A stretch of DNA of 64,000 nt from CAYRFE01 sp964423645 [NCBI: uncultured bacterium] (GTDB lineage Bacteria > Macinerneyibacteriota > Macinerneyibacteria > Macinerneyibacteriales). Of this stretch, positions 24,671 through 34,376 are shown in pieces; position 1 is the stretch's first letter, and the number at the start of each line of letters is the position of its first letter. Both the position numbers and the translations under genes were made by a program. The stretch lies in contig CAYRFE010000021.1 in assembly GCA_964423645.1 (NCBI GenBank), positions 1-64,000 on the forward strand. The letters are read 5' to 3'. The notes beneath the pieces are model-generated. The model worked only from the letters and a program-made list of their open reading frames with translations. It was not told where the DNA came from and searched no databases.

Positions 24671-25132
24671 CTATTTGAGAATTTGTTCCATGTTCTTCAC
24701 TGCAAGAATAAATTCATCGGAATTCATGGCTTTCTTCAACCGATCCATATTGTTTTCTTCCGAAACGACATACGACAATTTCGCAAGCACGTTCACATGC
24801 TCGGAGGGATTATCCGCATCAGAAATGAACATAAACACCATATACACCGGTTCACCATCAAGTGCATCATAATTGATCGGCTGATGCACACTCAATACCG
24901 CCAATGTAGTGGCGCCCCATCCTTTGATACGACCGTGCGGAACGGCAATACCAAATCCTATCCCCGTACTAATTTTACTTTCACGTTCATGAACTGCATT
25001 TGAAAGAACATTTTTATCTTTATTGGTAAGTTTTGCAATTTTTGATATGAGAAAATCAAGCGCTTCGCTTTTTGTGATTGATTCTTTTTTTATAAAAACT
25101 GCATCCTTATGCAAAATCTCCGAAAGCTTCAT
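24671..25132 (-). CDS. ptsN: PTS EIIA(Ntr/fructose)-type regulatory protein
   Basis: 153 residues, a single EIIA type-2 domain. The phosphorylated His is in GIAVPHGRIKG (about residue 66). No EIIB/EIIC partner is nearby, so it is more likely a PtsN-type regulator than a sugar transporter subunit. It sits downstream of the patatin-like gene, 11 bases away. Confidence 0.85.
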   Translation of the reverse strand: MKLSEILHKDAVFIKKESITKSEALDFLISKIAKLTNKDKNVLSNAVHERESKISTGIGFGIAVPHGRIKGWGATTLAVLSVHQPINYDALDGEPVYMVFMFISDADNPSEHVNVLAKLSYVVSEENNMDRLKKAMNSDEFILAVKNMEQILK

Positions 25133-25143
25133 CGTGACCTCCT

Positions 25144-26154
25144 CTATTGCTGTATCATAACAGATAACGGCGATTTTTCAAGTAATTTTTCGGTGAGCCG
25201 TTCTGCACGACCGATCAGTATATGCCCCTCATGAAAACTGAACAGATCAATATCATGTACATCAGGCTCTATCAGGAGATCAATGTCAGGATCATTTTTT
25301 AACATGGTTATATAGTATTGCGATGCATAAAACAACCGTATGAGAATTTGCCCTATCGTAAGCGTTGTTTTATCAGGTTTCGAAGGATCAAAAAATTGAT
25401 ACATCGTAAAAAATTGTTCCTGCCAATATTTTCTATTTTCTTTTGAAAATATTTTCTTATTCAACATTACGGATTCTAAGCGTTTCTCAATCGGTCGAAA
25501 TTTTTTTCTGGATGCTTTTTCATATTCATCGGGGTTGATTCCCATATACGCAGTGTCGCTTTTCATGGGATTTTTCTTCAGTACATTCACGGCGATTATA
25601 TGTTCAGGATGATATGATTTGGCAACATCCAGCGGTAAAGGATTGACCACTCCTCCATCGACAAACTCACGTTTCCCGTAACGAATAGGCGGAAAAATGA
25701 GTGGTATCGACATGCTTGCCATCATCGCGTACGCAAGATCGCCCTTGGTAAAGACACACTCTTGTTGCCTGTTAATATCATAGGCTACCGCGGCGAATTT
25801 TTTGGGCAATGTTTCGATACGATTGTCTCCAACAAACTCACGAAAAAGGCGAAGAATATTATCGCCTTTAATAAACCCTGTTCGAGAAAATGAAGGCAAA
25901 AACAACTTTGCAAACATCTTCCAATCAAAGTTATGCGCCAGATCATCCAATTCATCGACAGTTATTCCGCAGGAATACATGCCCCCAAAAATTGCACCTA
26001 TACTCGTTCCCACGATAAGATCGGGAAATATCCCTCGCTTTTCCAAAGCTCTTAATACGCCGATATGGGCAAATCCTAACGCACCGCCCCCACCCAATAC
26101 AAGGGCGACACGCGGACGTTTTGGTGTATTCGATGATTCACTTCTTTTTGTCAT
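25144..26154 (-). CDS. patatin-like phospholipase, RssA/YchK type
   Basis: 336 residues. Oxyanion loop GGGGALGFAHIGVLRAL (about residue 21), nucleophile elbow GTSIGAIFGG (about 49) and the catalytic Asp in FVDGGVVNPLP (about 168), so the Ser-Asp dyad is intact. Predicted cytoplasmic or membrane-associated lipid acyl hydrolase. The C-terminal 130 residues are charged and specific to this branch. No signal peptide. Confidence 0.9.
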   Translation of the reverse strand: MTKRSESSNTPKRPRVALVLGGGGALGFAHIGVLRALEKRGIFPDLIVGTSIGAIFGGMYSCGITVDELDDLAHNFDWKMFAKLFLPSFSRTGFIKGDNILRLFREFVGDNRIETLPKKFAAVAYDINRQQECVFTKGDLAYAMMASMSIPLIFPPIRYGKREFVDGGVVNPLPLDVAKSYHPEHIIAVNVLKKNPMKSDTAYMGINPDEYEKASRKKFRPIEKRLESVMLNKKIFSKENRKYWQEQFFTMYQFFDPSKPDKTTLTIGQILIRLFYASQYYITMLKNDPDIDLLIEPDVHDIDLFSFHEGHILIGRAERLTEKLLEKSPLSVMIQQ

Positions 26155-26180
26155 GATATCGTCCTTTAAACGGTATGCGT

Positions 26181-26933
26181 TTATAAATCTTTTACATCCA
26201 ATACATCACCGTCCGGGAAAAACGCACCGAATAAAGTATCTTTAATTTTCTTCGCCACAACTTCCGGCGATTGCAATGCGTTCGCCTTGTAATACTCAAT
26301 AAATTTGCCAACCTCTGCAAACGTTTCTTGCGGTTGCTTACGAATACTCCGTTGCATGTCGGTATCCAAAATTCCCGGTGCGATCGCCATCACTTTGACC
26401 CCATTCTCACCGAACTGATTGCGCTGTTCGGTGGACGCGACCTGAGAGATCATGTTCAATGCCGCTTTCGATGCACAATAACCGCTCCACCCGTAATATG
26501 GTCGTTTCGCTGCTCCAGACGTGATATTGATTATTCTCCGTTCACAGGTCAAATGTTCGCACATACGCATAAAGGCATTGATCATAAGTAATGGTGCGGT
26601 ACAATTCACCGTGATGATCCGTGCCAACGCGGCCGCATCAACTTTCCCTAACGGTCCGATCGGATCAAGCACCCCGGCATTATTGATGAATCCCAAAAAA
26701 GACGGGTTTTTTATCTTCGAAAGAATGTCCTTCATAAGCACATCGTAATCCGTGTCAGAAAGATCAACTTGATACGTATACACTTCGGCGATCGCTCCCG
26801 ACGGGAATAGTGTACCGATATCAATATTGCGTGATATGAGATGCAAAACAGTATTTTTTTCGTTGCATGATTCTGCTAACGCTTTGCCGAGCCCTCGAGA
26901 TGCACCCGTAATAATAATATGATCCATGATCAC
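26181..26933 (-). CDS. short-chain dehydrogenase/reductase
   Basis: 250 residues. Cofactor motif TGASRGLGKAL near the N-terminus, NNAGV (about 90), catalytic Ser in NITSGAAKR and the YCASK active site (about 158-162). The GTG at 26933 overlaps the sigma factor stop (GTGA) and has AGGAG five bases upstream; an ATG two codons later is the alternative. Substrate unknown; sepiapterin-reductase-like members have similar length and motifs. Confidence 0.88.
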   Translation of the reverse strand: MIMDHIIITGASRGLGKALAESCNEKNTVLHLISRNIDIGTLFPSGAIAEVYTYQVDLSDTDYDVLMKDILSKIKNPSFLGFINNAGVLDPIGPLGKVDAAALARIITVNCTAPLLMINAFMRMCEHLTCERRIINITSGAAKRPYYGWSGYCASKAALNMISQVASTEQRNQFGENGVKVMAIAPGILDTDMQRSIRKQPQETFAEVGKFIEYYKANALQSPEVVAKKIKDTLFGAFFPDGDVLDVKDL

Positions 26934-27898
26934 TCACTCTCCTGTGTTGTCGATAGTAGTTTTGCTAACTTTCTCAATGCCCGTTTCTCGATCTGTGAAA
27001 CACGTTGTTTCGAAATATGCATTGCTTCACCTATCTCGTTCAACGGTAATATATTCCCCTCATTCATCCCATAACGCAACATGAGCACTTTTTGCTCTCG
27101 CTCGTCAAGCTCACCGATCGCTTCCGCTAATTGCGCAAACAGCTCTTCTTGAATCATGTGAGTATATGTATCATCGACCGTATCGGATTCAGGTGAATAA
27201 TCATTGATAACATTATTATATTCTTCTTCGCTGAACGAAGGTCGATGAAATAGTGTCGCCAATACACTTAATGTATATGAATCAAGTTGTAACTCTTTTT
27301 TTATCGTTTCTTCGTCAACGGACACGCCGTTCTCCCCTCGTGTCATTTTTTTATATTTGAGATATTTGTGGAACAAACGGTCCGAGAATTTGAGTGATGA
27401 AGAATTCTTATACAAATATTCTTGAATATAATGTTTTATCCAATAGGTCGCATAGGTAGAAAAACGTACATTTTTTGCAATATCAAACTTTTCTACGCCA
27501 AGAATAAGACCTATATTACCCTCTTCAATCAAATCTTGAAGAAGCGACTGATTATCTTTATTGATATAGCGTCGTGCGATATTGATGACAAGACGCAGAT
27601 TTGAACGAATAAGAATACTTCGTGTCTTTTCGTCACGATTTTCAGCAAATCTGGTGAACAATTCACGCTCTTCTTCAGCATTCAATACAGGATATTTATT
27701 GAGCTCAAAAATATAATAATCCAACAATGAGGAGGAAGAGACTTCTTTTCGGTGTGGCATACGATTCACGATATAATGAAAAGCCTGATGATATAATTCA
27801 GGCGGCACAGCAAGTCGCTCAATAAGAGCCGGAACTTCGGCAATCGTGAGAGCATCGTAATCAATGTCGGCTTTTTTCATCAATGCTTCAATATTCAT
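26930..27898 (-). CDS. RNA polymerase sigma factor, sigma-70 family (RpoS/RpoH-like)
   Basis: 322 residues from the ATG at 27898. Region 1.2 LDYYIFELNKYPVLNAEEE (about residue 63), region 2 RSNLRLVINIARRY, GNIGLILGVEKFD and FSTYATYWIKHYI, a region 3 segment, and region 4 with LDEREQKVLMLRYG and the helix-turn-helix HISKQRVSQIEKRAL. The missing region 1.1 and the LILGVEKFD variant make it an alternative rather than the primary sigma factor. The gene overlaps the acylphosphatase stop by 11 bases and an AGCAGGA site lies inside that gene. Confidence 0.9.
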   Translation of the reverse strand: MNIEALMKKADIDYDALTIAEVPALIERLAVPPELYHQAFHYIVNRMPHRKEVSSSSLLDYYIFELNKYPVLNAEEERELFTRFAENRDEKTRSILIRSNLRLVINIARRYINKDNQSLLQDLIEEGNIGLILGVEKFDIAKNVRFSTYATYWIKHYIQEYLYKNSSSLKFSDRLFHKYLKYKKMTRGENGVSVDEETIKKELQLDSYTLSVLATLFHRPSFSEEEYNNVINDYSPESDTVDDTYTHMIQEELFAQLAEAIGELDEREQKVLMLRYGMNEGNILPLNEIGEAMHISKQRVSQIEKRALRKLAKLLSTTQESE

Positions 27899-28181
27899 AA
27901 TCCTGCTTAATTTCAAAATCAGTATACTTTGGATCAAAGGATACGGTTTCAACAGTAACGTTCAACACCACTCCGCATCGTCCTTTTTCTGTGATATATG
28001 TGATAAAATCATCAAGTTTCACTGATTCTCCGTAAGCTTCCACATAGACGGAGCCATCGTTTTTATTGCATACAAAACCCGATACACCACTATTACGCGC
28101 TGCATCACGAGTAAAATATCGAAAGCCGACTCCTTGCACACGTCCTTCGATACGAAGTATCCTGCCGAGTAATTTTGCCAT
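27888..28181 (-). CDS. acyP: acylphosphatase
   Basis: 97 residues, the normal length. Phosphate-binding loop GRVQGVGFRYFTRDAA with the essential Arg, and the catalytic Asn in FVCNKNDGSV. Hydrolyses acyl phosphates such as carbamoyl and 1,3-bisphosphoglyceryl phosphate in the cytoplasm. First gene of the string running to the SDR and patatin genes. Confidence 0.93.
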   Translation of the reverse strand: MAKLLGRILRIEGRVQGVGFRYFTRDAARNSGVSGFVCNKNDGSVYVEAYGESVKLDDFITYITEKGRCGVVLNVTVETVSFDPKYTDFEIKQDYEY

Positions 28182-28641
28182 ATCCTGTCCTTATTCCTCC
28201 ATCATGAAAACTATACCATAGAACGGAAACAATGACAAGAGTGCTTTACAATTTTGAACGGTTTATACCATTCACACCCGGCGATATCTCTAATGATAAT
28301 GTAATGTTGAGTTAATCAGCACGCAAGATTCTCCTGCATATCATTTGGATTGCAAGTAGCGATATCCATTCAATATCACAATTGTATATTGATCCGCGTT
28401 TATACTATCCACAGATAGCTACAGGATATCCCAAAAAATAATACTCTGTTTGTATGCCCACTCCAAGTTCTCTACACTCCTGTTTCGAATGTAGCAAAAA
28501 AAGACTATCTTGAATTTCACAAAACTCTCGGGAGTTCATTTCCTGATAATAGGAACATCCCATCACATACATTGCACATACAAGACGTTTATATATTCCG
28601 ACATCACTTCTATCGGAATATTTGGAATTCAAATATTCGGT
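28182..28641. other. intergenic stretch with a decayed repeat
   Basis: About 460 bases. Around 28405-28470 a degenerate version of repeat modules a and b can be made out (AGCTACAGGATATCCC followed by AAAAAATAATACTC, then GCCCACTCCAAGTTCTC). The 75-codon open frame over it has no ribosome binding site. The acylphosphatase promoter should be in the left 100 bases, but no convincing boxes are seen. Confidence 0.5.
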
Positions 28642-29559
28642 TTAATATATCCAACTCGGAAACCCTTCATTATACGTTGTATCGGTAATTCGTGTTTGAT
28701 TGCTTCCGTCAATATTCATGACATAGATCTCTTGATTACCGTCACGATCACTAATAAAAATAATCATTGATCCGTCCGGAGAAAAAGAAGGTGTTTTATC
28801 TATAGCAGTATTATTAGTCAAACGAGTTTGATAGCTTCCGTCAATATTCATGATGTAAATCTCTTTATTTCCGTTACGCTCGCTCACAAATACAAACCTT
28901 GTCCCGTCGGGGGAATACTTCGGACTTTCATCGGAGGTAGTATTGTTGGTAATACGTACCAGAGAACTACCGACAAGATTCATGGTATAGATCTCATTAT
29001 TACCATCCCTGTAGGATGTAAACACAATACGAGTACCGTCAGAATTAAATGAAGGTTGCATATCGATCTCATCAACTGTGGTCAATCGTCGTTCATTATT
29101 ACCATATGTGTTCATGATATATACATCCCGATTGATCGTTACTCCAATATTGCGATAAGCGGAAAAAACGATTTGCCCGCCTGCCGGAGAAAATACCGGT
29201 TCATAATCAACATCAAGATTATTTGTTATAGCAATCTGCTCCGAACCGTCGGCATTCATTGTGTACACTTCAGTGCTGCCACCTAGATCACGGGTTGATA
29301 TGAATGCAATTTTTGATTTGTCTGCGGAAAATGAGGGAGAATAATCATCTGCAAGCGAAGTTGTTAGTTGCCGCGACTTCGATCCGTCAGCATTCATAGT
29401 AAAGACATCTGTAGTTCCGTTCTTATCACTTGAAAAGAGGATCGTTCCTTCCAACTTCTTCCCGAAAAAATCGCTTGGTGCCGTAGAAGATTTTCCGCAT
29501 GACGTGAGTATTACGAAAAATGTTATCAACAAACAATACCATGTTACGTTCCTCATCAC
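28642..29559 (-). CDS. TolB-like beta-propeller lipoprotein 1
   Basis: 305 residues. Lipoprotein signal with lipobox VILTSC (Cys about residue 21). The rest is six or more PD40/WD40-like repeats of about 42 residues, each with the core YxMNxDGSxxxRLT...PSFSPDGxxIxF. They form a propeller of the TolB/DUF5050 type. TolB itself works with Tol-Pal, but no tolA, pal or tolQR is nearby, so a generic extracytoplasmic binding role is safer. Located 59 bases downstream of a paralog. The repeats are also evident in DNA, making internal copy-number change possible. Confidence 0.88.
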   Translation of the reverse strand: MMRNVTWYCLLITFFVILTSCGKSSTAPSDFFGKKLEGTILFSSDKNGTTDVFTMNADGSKSRQLTTSLADDYSPSFSADKSKIAFISTRDLGGSTEVYTMNADGSEQIAITNNLDVDYEPVFSPAGGQIVFSAYRNIGVTINRDVYIMNTYGNNERRLTTVDEIDMQPSFNSDGTRIVFTSYRDGNNEIYTMNLVGSSLVRITNNTTSDESPKYSPDGTRFVFVSERNGNKEIYIMNIDGSYQTRLTNNTAIDKTPSFSPDGSMIIFISDRDGNQEIYVMNIDGSNQTRITDTTYNEGFPSWIY

Positions 29560-29618
29560 ATAACTCCTTTCATATGATTACAAACAAAAAACAGAGATTT
29601 CTTTCAGGTATATTGTAA

Positions 29619-30497
29619 CTACCGCCAGCACGGTTTCCCATCGTCGCCGCTCGAATTATTGGAAACATTGATTCGTGATGTGCCGTCGATATTCACTACA
29701 CAGATCTCACTGTCACCAAATTCACTGCTTTCATACACTACTTTGGTCATATCGGGGGATAGAACGGGGAAATACTCGCTGTGAGTATCATTGGTTATTC
29801 TCGTCACGCCTGTGCCATTCGCATTCATACTATAAATATCCGACTGAGTAGTGTTATCAATGTAGACGATTTTGGTACCATCATTTGAATACGACGGCAT
29901 CTGTGTATTGGTGGTATCGGCTGTTAAACGGGTCACACTACTGCCATCAATATTCATGACATAAATTCCGTGCGGCAATGCTCCTCGTGTACTTGAAAAC
30001 ACAATTTTTGTCCCGTCCGGAGATATGACCGGATCAGTATCAGCCCCTGCATTATTGGAGAGATTTGCTAAACCGGTTCCGTCGATATTTACAATATAAA
30101 TCTCATAATTTCCGCTATGACTGGACGCAAACACTACTTTTGTTTTATCAGGTGATAAAAAAGGCTTATTTTCACTATATGCGGTAGTAGTCACTTGTGT
30201 TTTACTTGTACCATCCGCATTCATAACATAGATAAATCCCTCATGATTATACACTATTTTCGTAGCGTCATAGGAAAACGCCGGATTCGTATCTGCCGCA
30301 CCGGCATCATTGGTAAGGTTTACTTTATTTGTTCCGTCAGCGTTCATGCTGTAAATCTCATAACTAGTAACATCGGCAGTATAGATAATCTGTGGCGTCC
30401 GCACCGTCGGCGGAGTCGGATTTGTGACTGATTTCGAACATCCGATACCCATTACTACAAAAAATAATACGGCTACACCTACAAGAGTTTTTTTCAT
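29619..30497 (-). CDS. TolB-like beta-propeller lipoprotein 2
   Basis: 292 residues. Lipobox GIGCS (Cys about residue 20), a Thr/Pro linker, then about six PD40 repeats with YxMNADGT and FSPDxTKxVF cores. Paralogous to the downstream gene but clearly diverged; the first of the pair, with its own promoter and an AAGGAGGATG site. Predicted to be lipid-anchored in the periplasm or on the surface. No enzymatic residues. Confidence 0.88.
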   Translation of the reverse strand: MKKTLVGVAVLFFVVMGIGCSKSVTNPTPPTVRTPQIIYTADVTSYEIYSMNADGTNKVNLTNDAGAADTNPAFSYDATKIVYNHEGFIYVMNADGTSKTQVTTTAYSENKPFLSPDKTKVVFASSHSGNYEIYIVNIDGTGLANLSNNAGADTDPVISPDGTKIVFSSTRGALPHGIYVMNIDGSSVTRLTADTTNTQMPSYSNDGTKIVYIDNTTQSDIYSMNANGTGVTRITNDTHSEYFPVLSPDMTKVVYESSEFGDSEICVVNIDGTSRINVSNNSSGDDGKPCWR

Positions 30498-30530
30498 ACA
30501 AACATCCTCCTTGTTTTATTGAGTCCCATA

Positions 30531-30559
30531 AATATAGCAACTTGTTATGTTTTTATCAA
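30531..30559 (-). promoter_or_regulatory. promoter of the TolB-like lipoprotein pair
   Basis: Minus strand TTGATA (30554-30559), 17-base spacer, TATATT (30531-30536); start codon 34 bases further on. Confidence 0.65.
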
Positions 30560-30663
30560 GGACAAATGTTATCGTCTTATTGATACCGAATTATCCTCAC
30601 TAATATCTTTCTCAAGTTATGTTGTTGATGAAAACCAAACTACGTATCGAAAACATAATTCTG

Positions 30664-30806
30664 TAGTTGTGCGCCCACCCCAAACCCCCGCCCATTGCCT
30701 TTGGGAGGGGGCTTAAATTTTCTAATATAGTGGGAACTTCGCCCCTAATAATAACAAAATTATAATAGTAAAGCCGAAGCAAGCTTCGGGGAATTTGACC
30801 CATTGC
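30664..30806. repeat. modular multi-hairpin dispersed repeat, copy 4
   Basis: Modules b, c (shortened: GTGGGAACTTCGCCCC) and d are present; module a is missing. It fills the middle of the spacer between the TolB-like operon and the polyphosphate operon. The rest of the spacer (30560-30663 and 30807-30883) shows nothing recognisable. Confidence 0.8.
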
Positions 30807-30883
30807 GATGAAAATAGCATAAAAACTCTTTGAGTATAGAGCCTGATTGCAATTTCAATGAACAACACATACGCTTTTACAGG

Positions 30884-31810
30884 TCACTTTTTCTCAAACG
30901 GTTTTTTATTTTTGAAATCGATCACCGCTCCTGCTTTCACACCAAATGTGGCGACAGTCATTTCTTTCACGTGAAGCAACTCAAACAGTGTATCAACGAT
31001 AATAATGCCCGCATAAATTGTATCTTTTCGGGTCGGGTTCAAGCCACGCGGCAACGTATTCTCTAAGACCATCGCCGGGAATTCATTTTTTAACGTTTCA
31101 AGCGATTTCCGTGAAATAATCAATCCGTTCTGTGCACTTTTCAATGGAAGCTCATTTGTGATACGAGCAAGATTTTTAAAAGTCCCTGACACTCCGACTA
31201 CCATTGATCCTTGATATTTTTCAATGAACGGTGTTAATAATTCGGTGATATATTCTTTCAACTCCGACACTTTTTGCTCGGTATATCCGTCGGCAAAAAA
31301 TCGCTCGCTCATTCGTACGACACCTAACGGAAATCCGGTACTTACTGAAAGCATGCCTGCCACTCCGCGTGCCATTTGAATACTACCGCCGCCGATATCA
31401 ATGACCGTTACATCTTTCCGTGCAAGTTCAAGTGAATAAACCGCACCTATGTATGCAAAATGACCTTCCTGCTCCGATGAAATAATATCAACTGTTATAC
31501 CGGTCTCTTTACCAATCATCTTCACAATATCTTTCCCGTTGACCGCTTCACGCATGGCACTCGTCGCGATAGCGCGTATTTCCGCTTCAAAAAGATCAGC
31601 GATGATTTTAAAATCCTTCACCATTTTGACGATCTTTCGCACCGCGCTGTTTTTGATATACATACCATTCTTTTTTTGGGTCTGATTTTCATTTGAACCG
31701 AGACGTAATGTTTTATCGTACCGCGCAAGGACCGAAATATCTCCTTTACGCAATTTATAGACAATGATATGGAGTGAATTCGAACCGATATCGATACATG
31801 CTATATTCAT
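30884..31810 (-). CDS. Ppx/GppA-type phosphatase, catalytic domain only
   Basis: 308 residues. ASKHA fold with phosphate-1 motif IDIGSNSLHIIVY (residues 6-18), TSAMREA (about 90), the catalytic Glu in SSEQEGHFAYIG (about 118) and IDIGGGSIQMA (about 140). It lacks the C-terminal HD domain found in the second Ppx of the operon. Members hydrolyse long-chain polyphosphate or pppGpp. Last gene of the ppx-ppk-sixA-ppx string, 14 bases after sixA. Confidence 0.88.
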   Translation of the reverse strand: MNIACIDIGSNSLHIIVYKLRKGDISVLARYDKTLRLGSNENQTQKKNGMYIKNSAVRKIVKMVKDFKIIADLFEAEIRAIATSAMREAVNGKDIVKMIGKETGITVDIISSEQEGHFAYIGAVYSLELARKDVTVIDIGGGSIQMARGVAGMLSVSTGFPLGVVRMSERFFADGYTEQKVSELKEYITELLTPFIEKYQGSMVVGVSGTFKNLARITNELPLKSAQNGLIISRKSLETLKNEFPAMVLENTLPRGLNPTRKDTIYAGIIIVDTLFELLHVKEMTVATFGVKAGAVIDFKNKKPFEKK

Positions 31811-31824
31811 ACATCCGCCTCTGC

Positions 31825-32313
31825 TTACAGTAGTTTTCGCACAATGGAAGGAGTTATATATGCATCAATATGTGCATAAGTTTGACCAATATTCCCACAC
31901 GAGGTCACAATGTATACTCCGCATTTCTCAATATCAAAGTCTTTTCCGTGATTGGTGATTCGAGCCAATATCTTTCCCAGCAACGGCTGATGTCCCACTA
32001 TAAATACTTTATCATAGTCTTCATTGGAATTGAGAAACTGAACGATCTCATCAGGTGCGGCATCAGGTTTTAATCCGTCAAAAAGCATAATTTCCCGTTT
32101 GAAACCCGTTCCTTTTGCAATAACTTGTGCAGTTTGTACCGCACGTGTCAGCGGACTTGCGATAATTGCATCCGGTCGACCTGCAATACGTCGTAAAACC
32201 AGAGCTGTTTTTTTTGCATCCTTCTTCCCGTCTTTGGTAATATCCCGCAGAGTATCATCTTTTCCGGGTATCGGATCAAGCGCAGATGCATGTCGAATAA
32301 GATATATTTTCAC
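31825..32313 (-). CDS. sixA: SixA-type phosphohistidine phosphatase
   Basis: 162 residues of the histidine-phosphatase superfamily: RHG motif LIRHASA at residues 5-11, second Arg in SPLTRAVQTA and the distal His in VGHQPLLG. SixA removes phosphate from histidine in signalling or PTS proteins. The ATGA overlap with ppk shows tight coupling to polyphosphate synthesis; Ppk works through a phosphohistidine, so an interaction is conceivable but inferred. Confidence 0.87.
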   Translation of the reverse strand: MKIYLIRHASALDPIPGKDDTLRDITKDGKKDAKKTALVLRRIAGRPDAIIASPLTRAVQTAQVIAKGTGFKREIMLFDGLKPDAAPDEIVQFLNSNEDYDKVFIVGHQPLLGKILARITNHGKDFDIEKCGVYIVTSCGNIGQTYAHIDAYITPSIVRKLL

Positions 32314-34376
32314 ATTCGTCCTCCCTTTTTCTTTCCTACAATATTTCTGATCGTAGATCTTTTTGCTTCTTTTGATTGTACCATTTTTGCAATGGTCACA
32401 AAACTGTCATTCTTCTTATCACTTTTAACCTTCTTGTATACTCCCTCGGCATTGAGTTTCCAACGGTTCTCGCTGTCTGCCATTTGTAAGGTAAGAATTT
32501 CCAGGAGAAAAGCTTTTGAATCAACTTCCGTCACGGGGAACATCAACTCGACACGCCGATCCAAGTTCCTGGTCATGCAGTCTGCACTTGCACAATACAA
32601 TTCTGGACTTCCCGCATTGTGAAAATAAAATATTCGTGCATGCTCCAGATATGACCCGATAATACTGTTGACGGTGATCGTTTCGCTTACACCCGGTAAC
32701 CCGGGACGCAAGATACATATTCCGCGAACGATCAGGTCGATTCTCACACCAGCGTGAGAAGCATTATACAATTCATCAGTGATCTCCTGATCCTCCAATG
32801 AATTCATCTTTAAAATGATATGTGCATTCATTCCTTTTTCCGCAAAACCGCTCTCTCGTCGTATTAAATTTATGAGGGAGCGGCGCAATGTAAACGGTGC
32901 CACACTACAGACAAACCAATCAGTCGGAAAAGAAAAACCCGTCAGTAAATTAAAAAGCATTGATGCGTCTGCGCCGAATGCACTGTCTGAAGTGAATAAG
33001 CTTACATCGCCGTATAATTCTGCAGTCCGTTCATTATAATTCCCTGTTGCCATATGCACATATTTGGCAATACCTTTTTTTTCTTTTCTGATGATCAAAA
33101 GACATTTGGCATGTGTTTTCAATCCTGCAAGTCCATACACGACATGTGCACCGGCCTCTTCAAGTTTTTTTGCCCATTCGATATTGCGCTGTTCATCAAA
33201 TCGTGCCGTCAGTTCAACCACCACGGATACGTGCTTTCCATTCTCGGCGGCACGAATCAACGCTTTTATCACACCTGAATCCGCATTACTTCGATAGAGC
33301 GTTTGTTTGATGGCCAACACAAAGGGGTCATCGGCTGCGGCGTCAAGCAGATCAACGACAGGTTTGTATGAATGGAACGGATGATAAAGCACGATCGACC
33401 GCTCTGCGATACGTTTGAAGATATCTTTCACCGCACAAGCGTCCGGATACAATGGTTTCGTAGGTTTATTCTTCAAATCATTACGATCGATCGTTGCATA
33501 CAACTCCATACAATCCTGAAGTAATAATAAACCGGGCACACTGTACATGTCATCTGTTCGTAAGTGTGTTTTTTTTACCAGAAGCGTCTTTATCGCATCA
33601 GGTAACGTTTGTGTATACATTGCACGCACGACATTTCTGGTATGCATTCTTTTGATCGTTGTTTCTAATTCGGACATGAGATCCGTCACATTTTCTTCTT
33701 CTATGCGCAGATCCGCATCGCGAGTGACATGTATCGGCACTACACCGGTAACCGTATATCCTGAATAAATAGCCGGTATAAATCGCATGATAAGGTACTC
33801 GATCGGGACAAACACATTTTCTTCGGGCATCAAAAAACGTCCGAATATACGCGATGGAACTTCTATAAAAGATAACGAGGTTTTTTCGATCTTGTCCTTT
33901 CTGCCCGGTAGCGCGGCGAGACTCACCGCAAGATATATCCGACCGGAGACCAAATGCGGGAACGGGTGTGTCGGACCGATTGAAATCGGAGTGAGTACGG
34001 GAAGAATATCTTGTAAAAAATATGACTCCAACTGCTCGGTAAACTCAGCCGCAGTATAATAATCAGATATAATTCGAATGCTTGCTTGTGCCAATTCATC
34101 AAATAAAGACGCACAGATAGCATACTGTTTTTCCACCAGGTTTTTATACTGTATGCGAAGGTCATGTAACAACGCTTCATTGTGCACTGTACGTTCCGTT
34201 TGCTTATTGAGTGCAGCCATTCGAACCATAAAGAATTCTTCCGTATTGGACGCGACAATAGCGATAAATTTTAAACGATCGAGTATGCGATTATTGCTCC
34301 GCTCCGCTTCAGCGAGCACGCGTTTATTGAACGCTAAAAGACTTACATCACGATGTATGTACAGAGTTTCATTCAT
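32310..34376 (-). CDS. ppk: polyphosphate kinase 1
   Basis: 688 residues, full length with N, head, C1 and C2 domains. The autophosphorylated His is in LAGLKTHAKCLLI (about residue 420), the ATP-binding MATGNYNERTA follows, and the second essential His is in YLEHARIFYFHN (about 580). It makes inorganic polyphosphate from ATP reversibly. Its start shares one base with the stop of ppx (TAATG). Confidence 0.96.
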   Translation of the reverse strand: MNETLYIHRDVSLLAFNKRVLAEAERSNNRILDRLKFIAIVASNTEEFFMVRMAALNKQTERTVHNEALLHDLRIQYKNLVEKQYAICASLFDELAQASIRIISDYYTAAEFTEQLESYFLQDILPVLTPISIGPTHPFPHLVSGRIYLAVSLAALPGRKDKIEKTSLSFIEVPSRIFGRFLMPEENVFVPIEYLIMRFIPAIYSGYTVTGVVPIHVTRDADLRIEEENVTDLMSELETTIKRMHTRNVVRAMYTQTLPDAIKTLLVKKTHLRTDDMYSVPGLLLLQDCMELYATIDRNDLKNKPTKPLYPDACAVKDIFKRIAERSIVLYHPFHSYKPVVDLLDAAADDPFVLAIKQTLYRSNADSGVIKALIRAAENGKHVSVVVELTARFDEQRNIEWAKKLEEAGAHVVYGLAGLKTHAKCLLIIRKEKKGIAKYVHMATGNYNERTAELYGDVSLFTSDSAFGADASMLFNLLTGFSFPTDWFVCSVAPFTLRRSLINLIRRESGFAEKGMNAHIILKMNSLEDQEITDELYNASHAGVRIDLIVRGICILRPGLPGVSETITVNSIIGSYLEHARIFYFHNAGSPELYCASADCMTRNLDRRVELMFPVTEVDSKAFLLEILTLQMADSENRWKLNAEGVYKKVKSDKKNDSFVTIAKMVQSKEAKRSTIRNIVGKKKGGRM

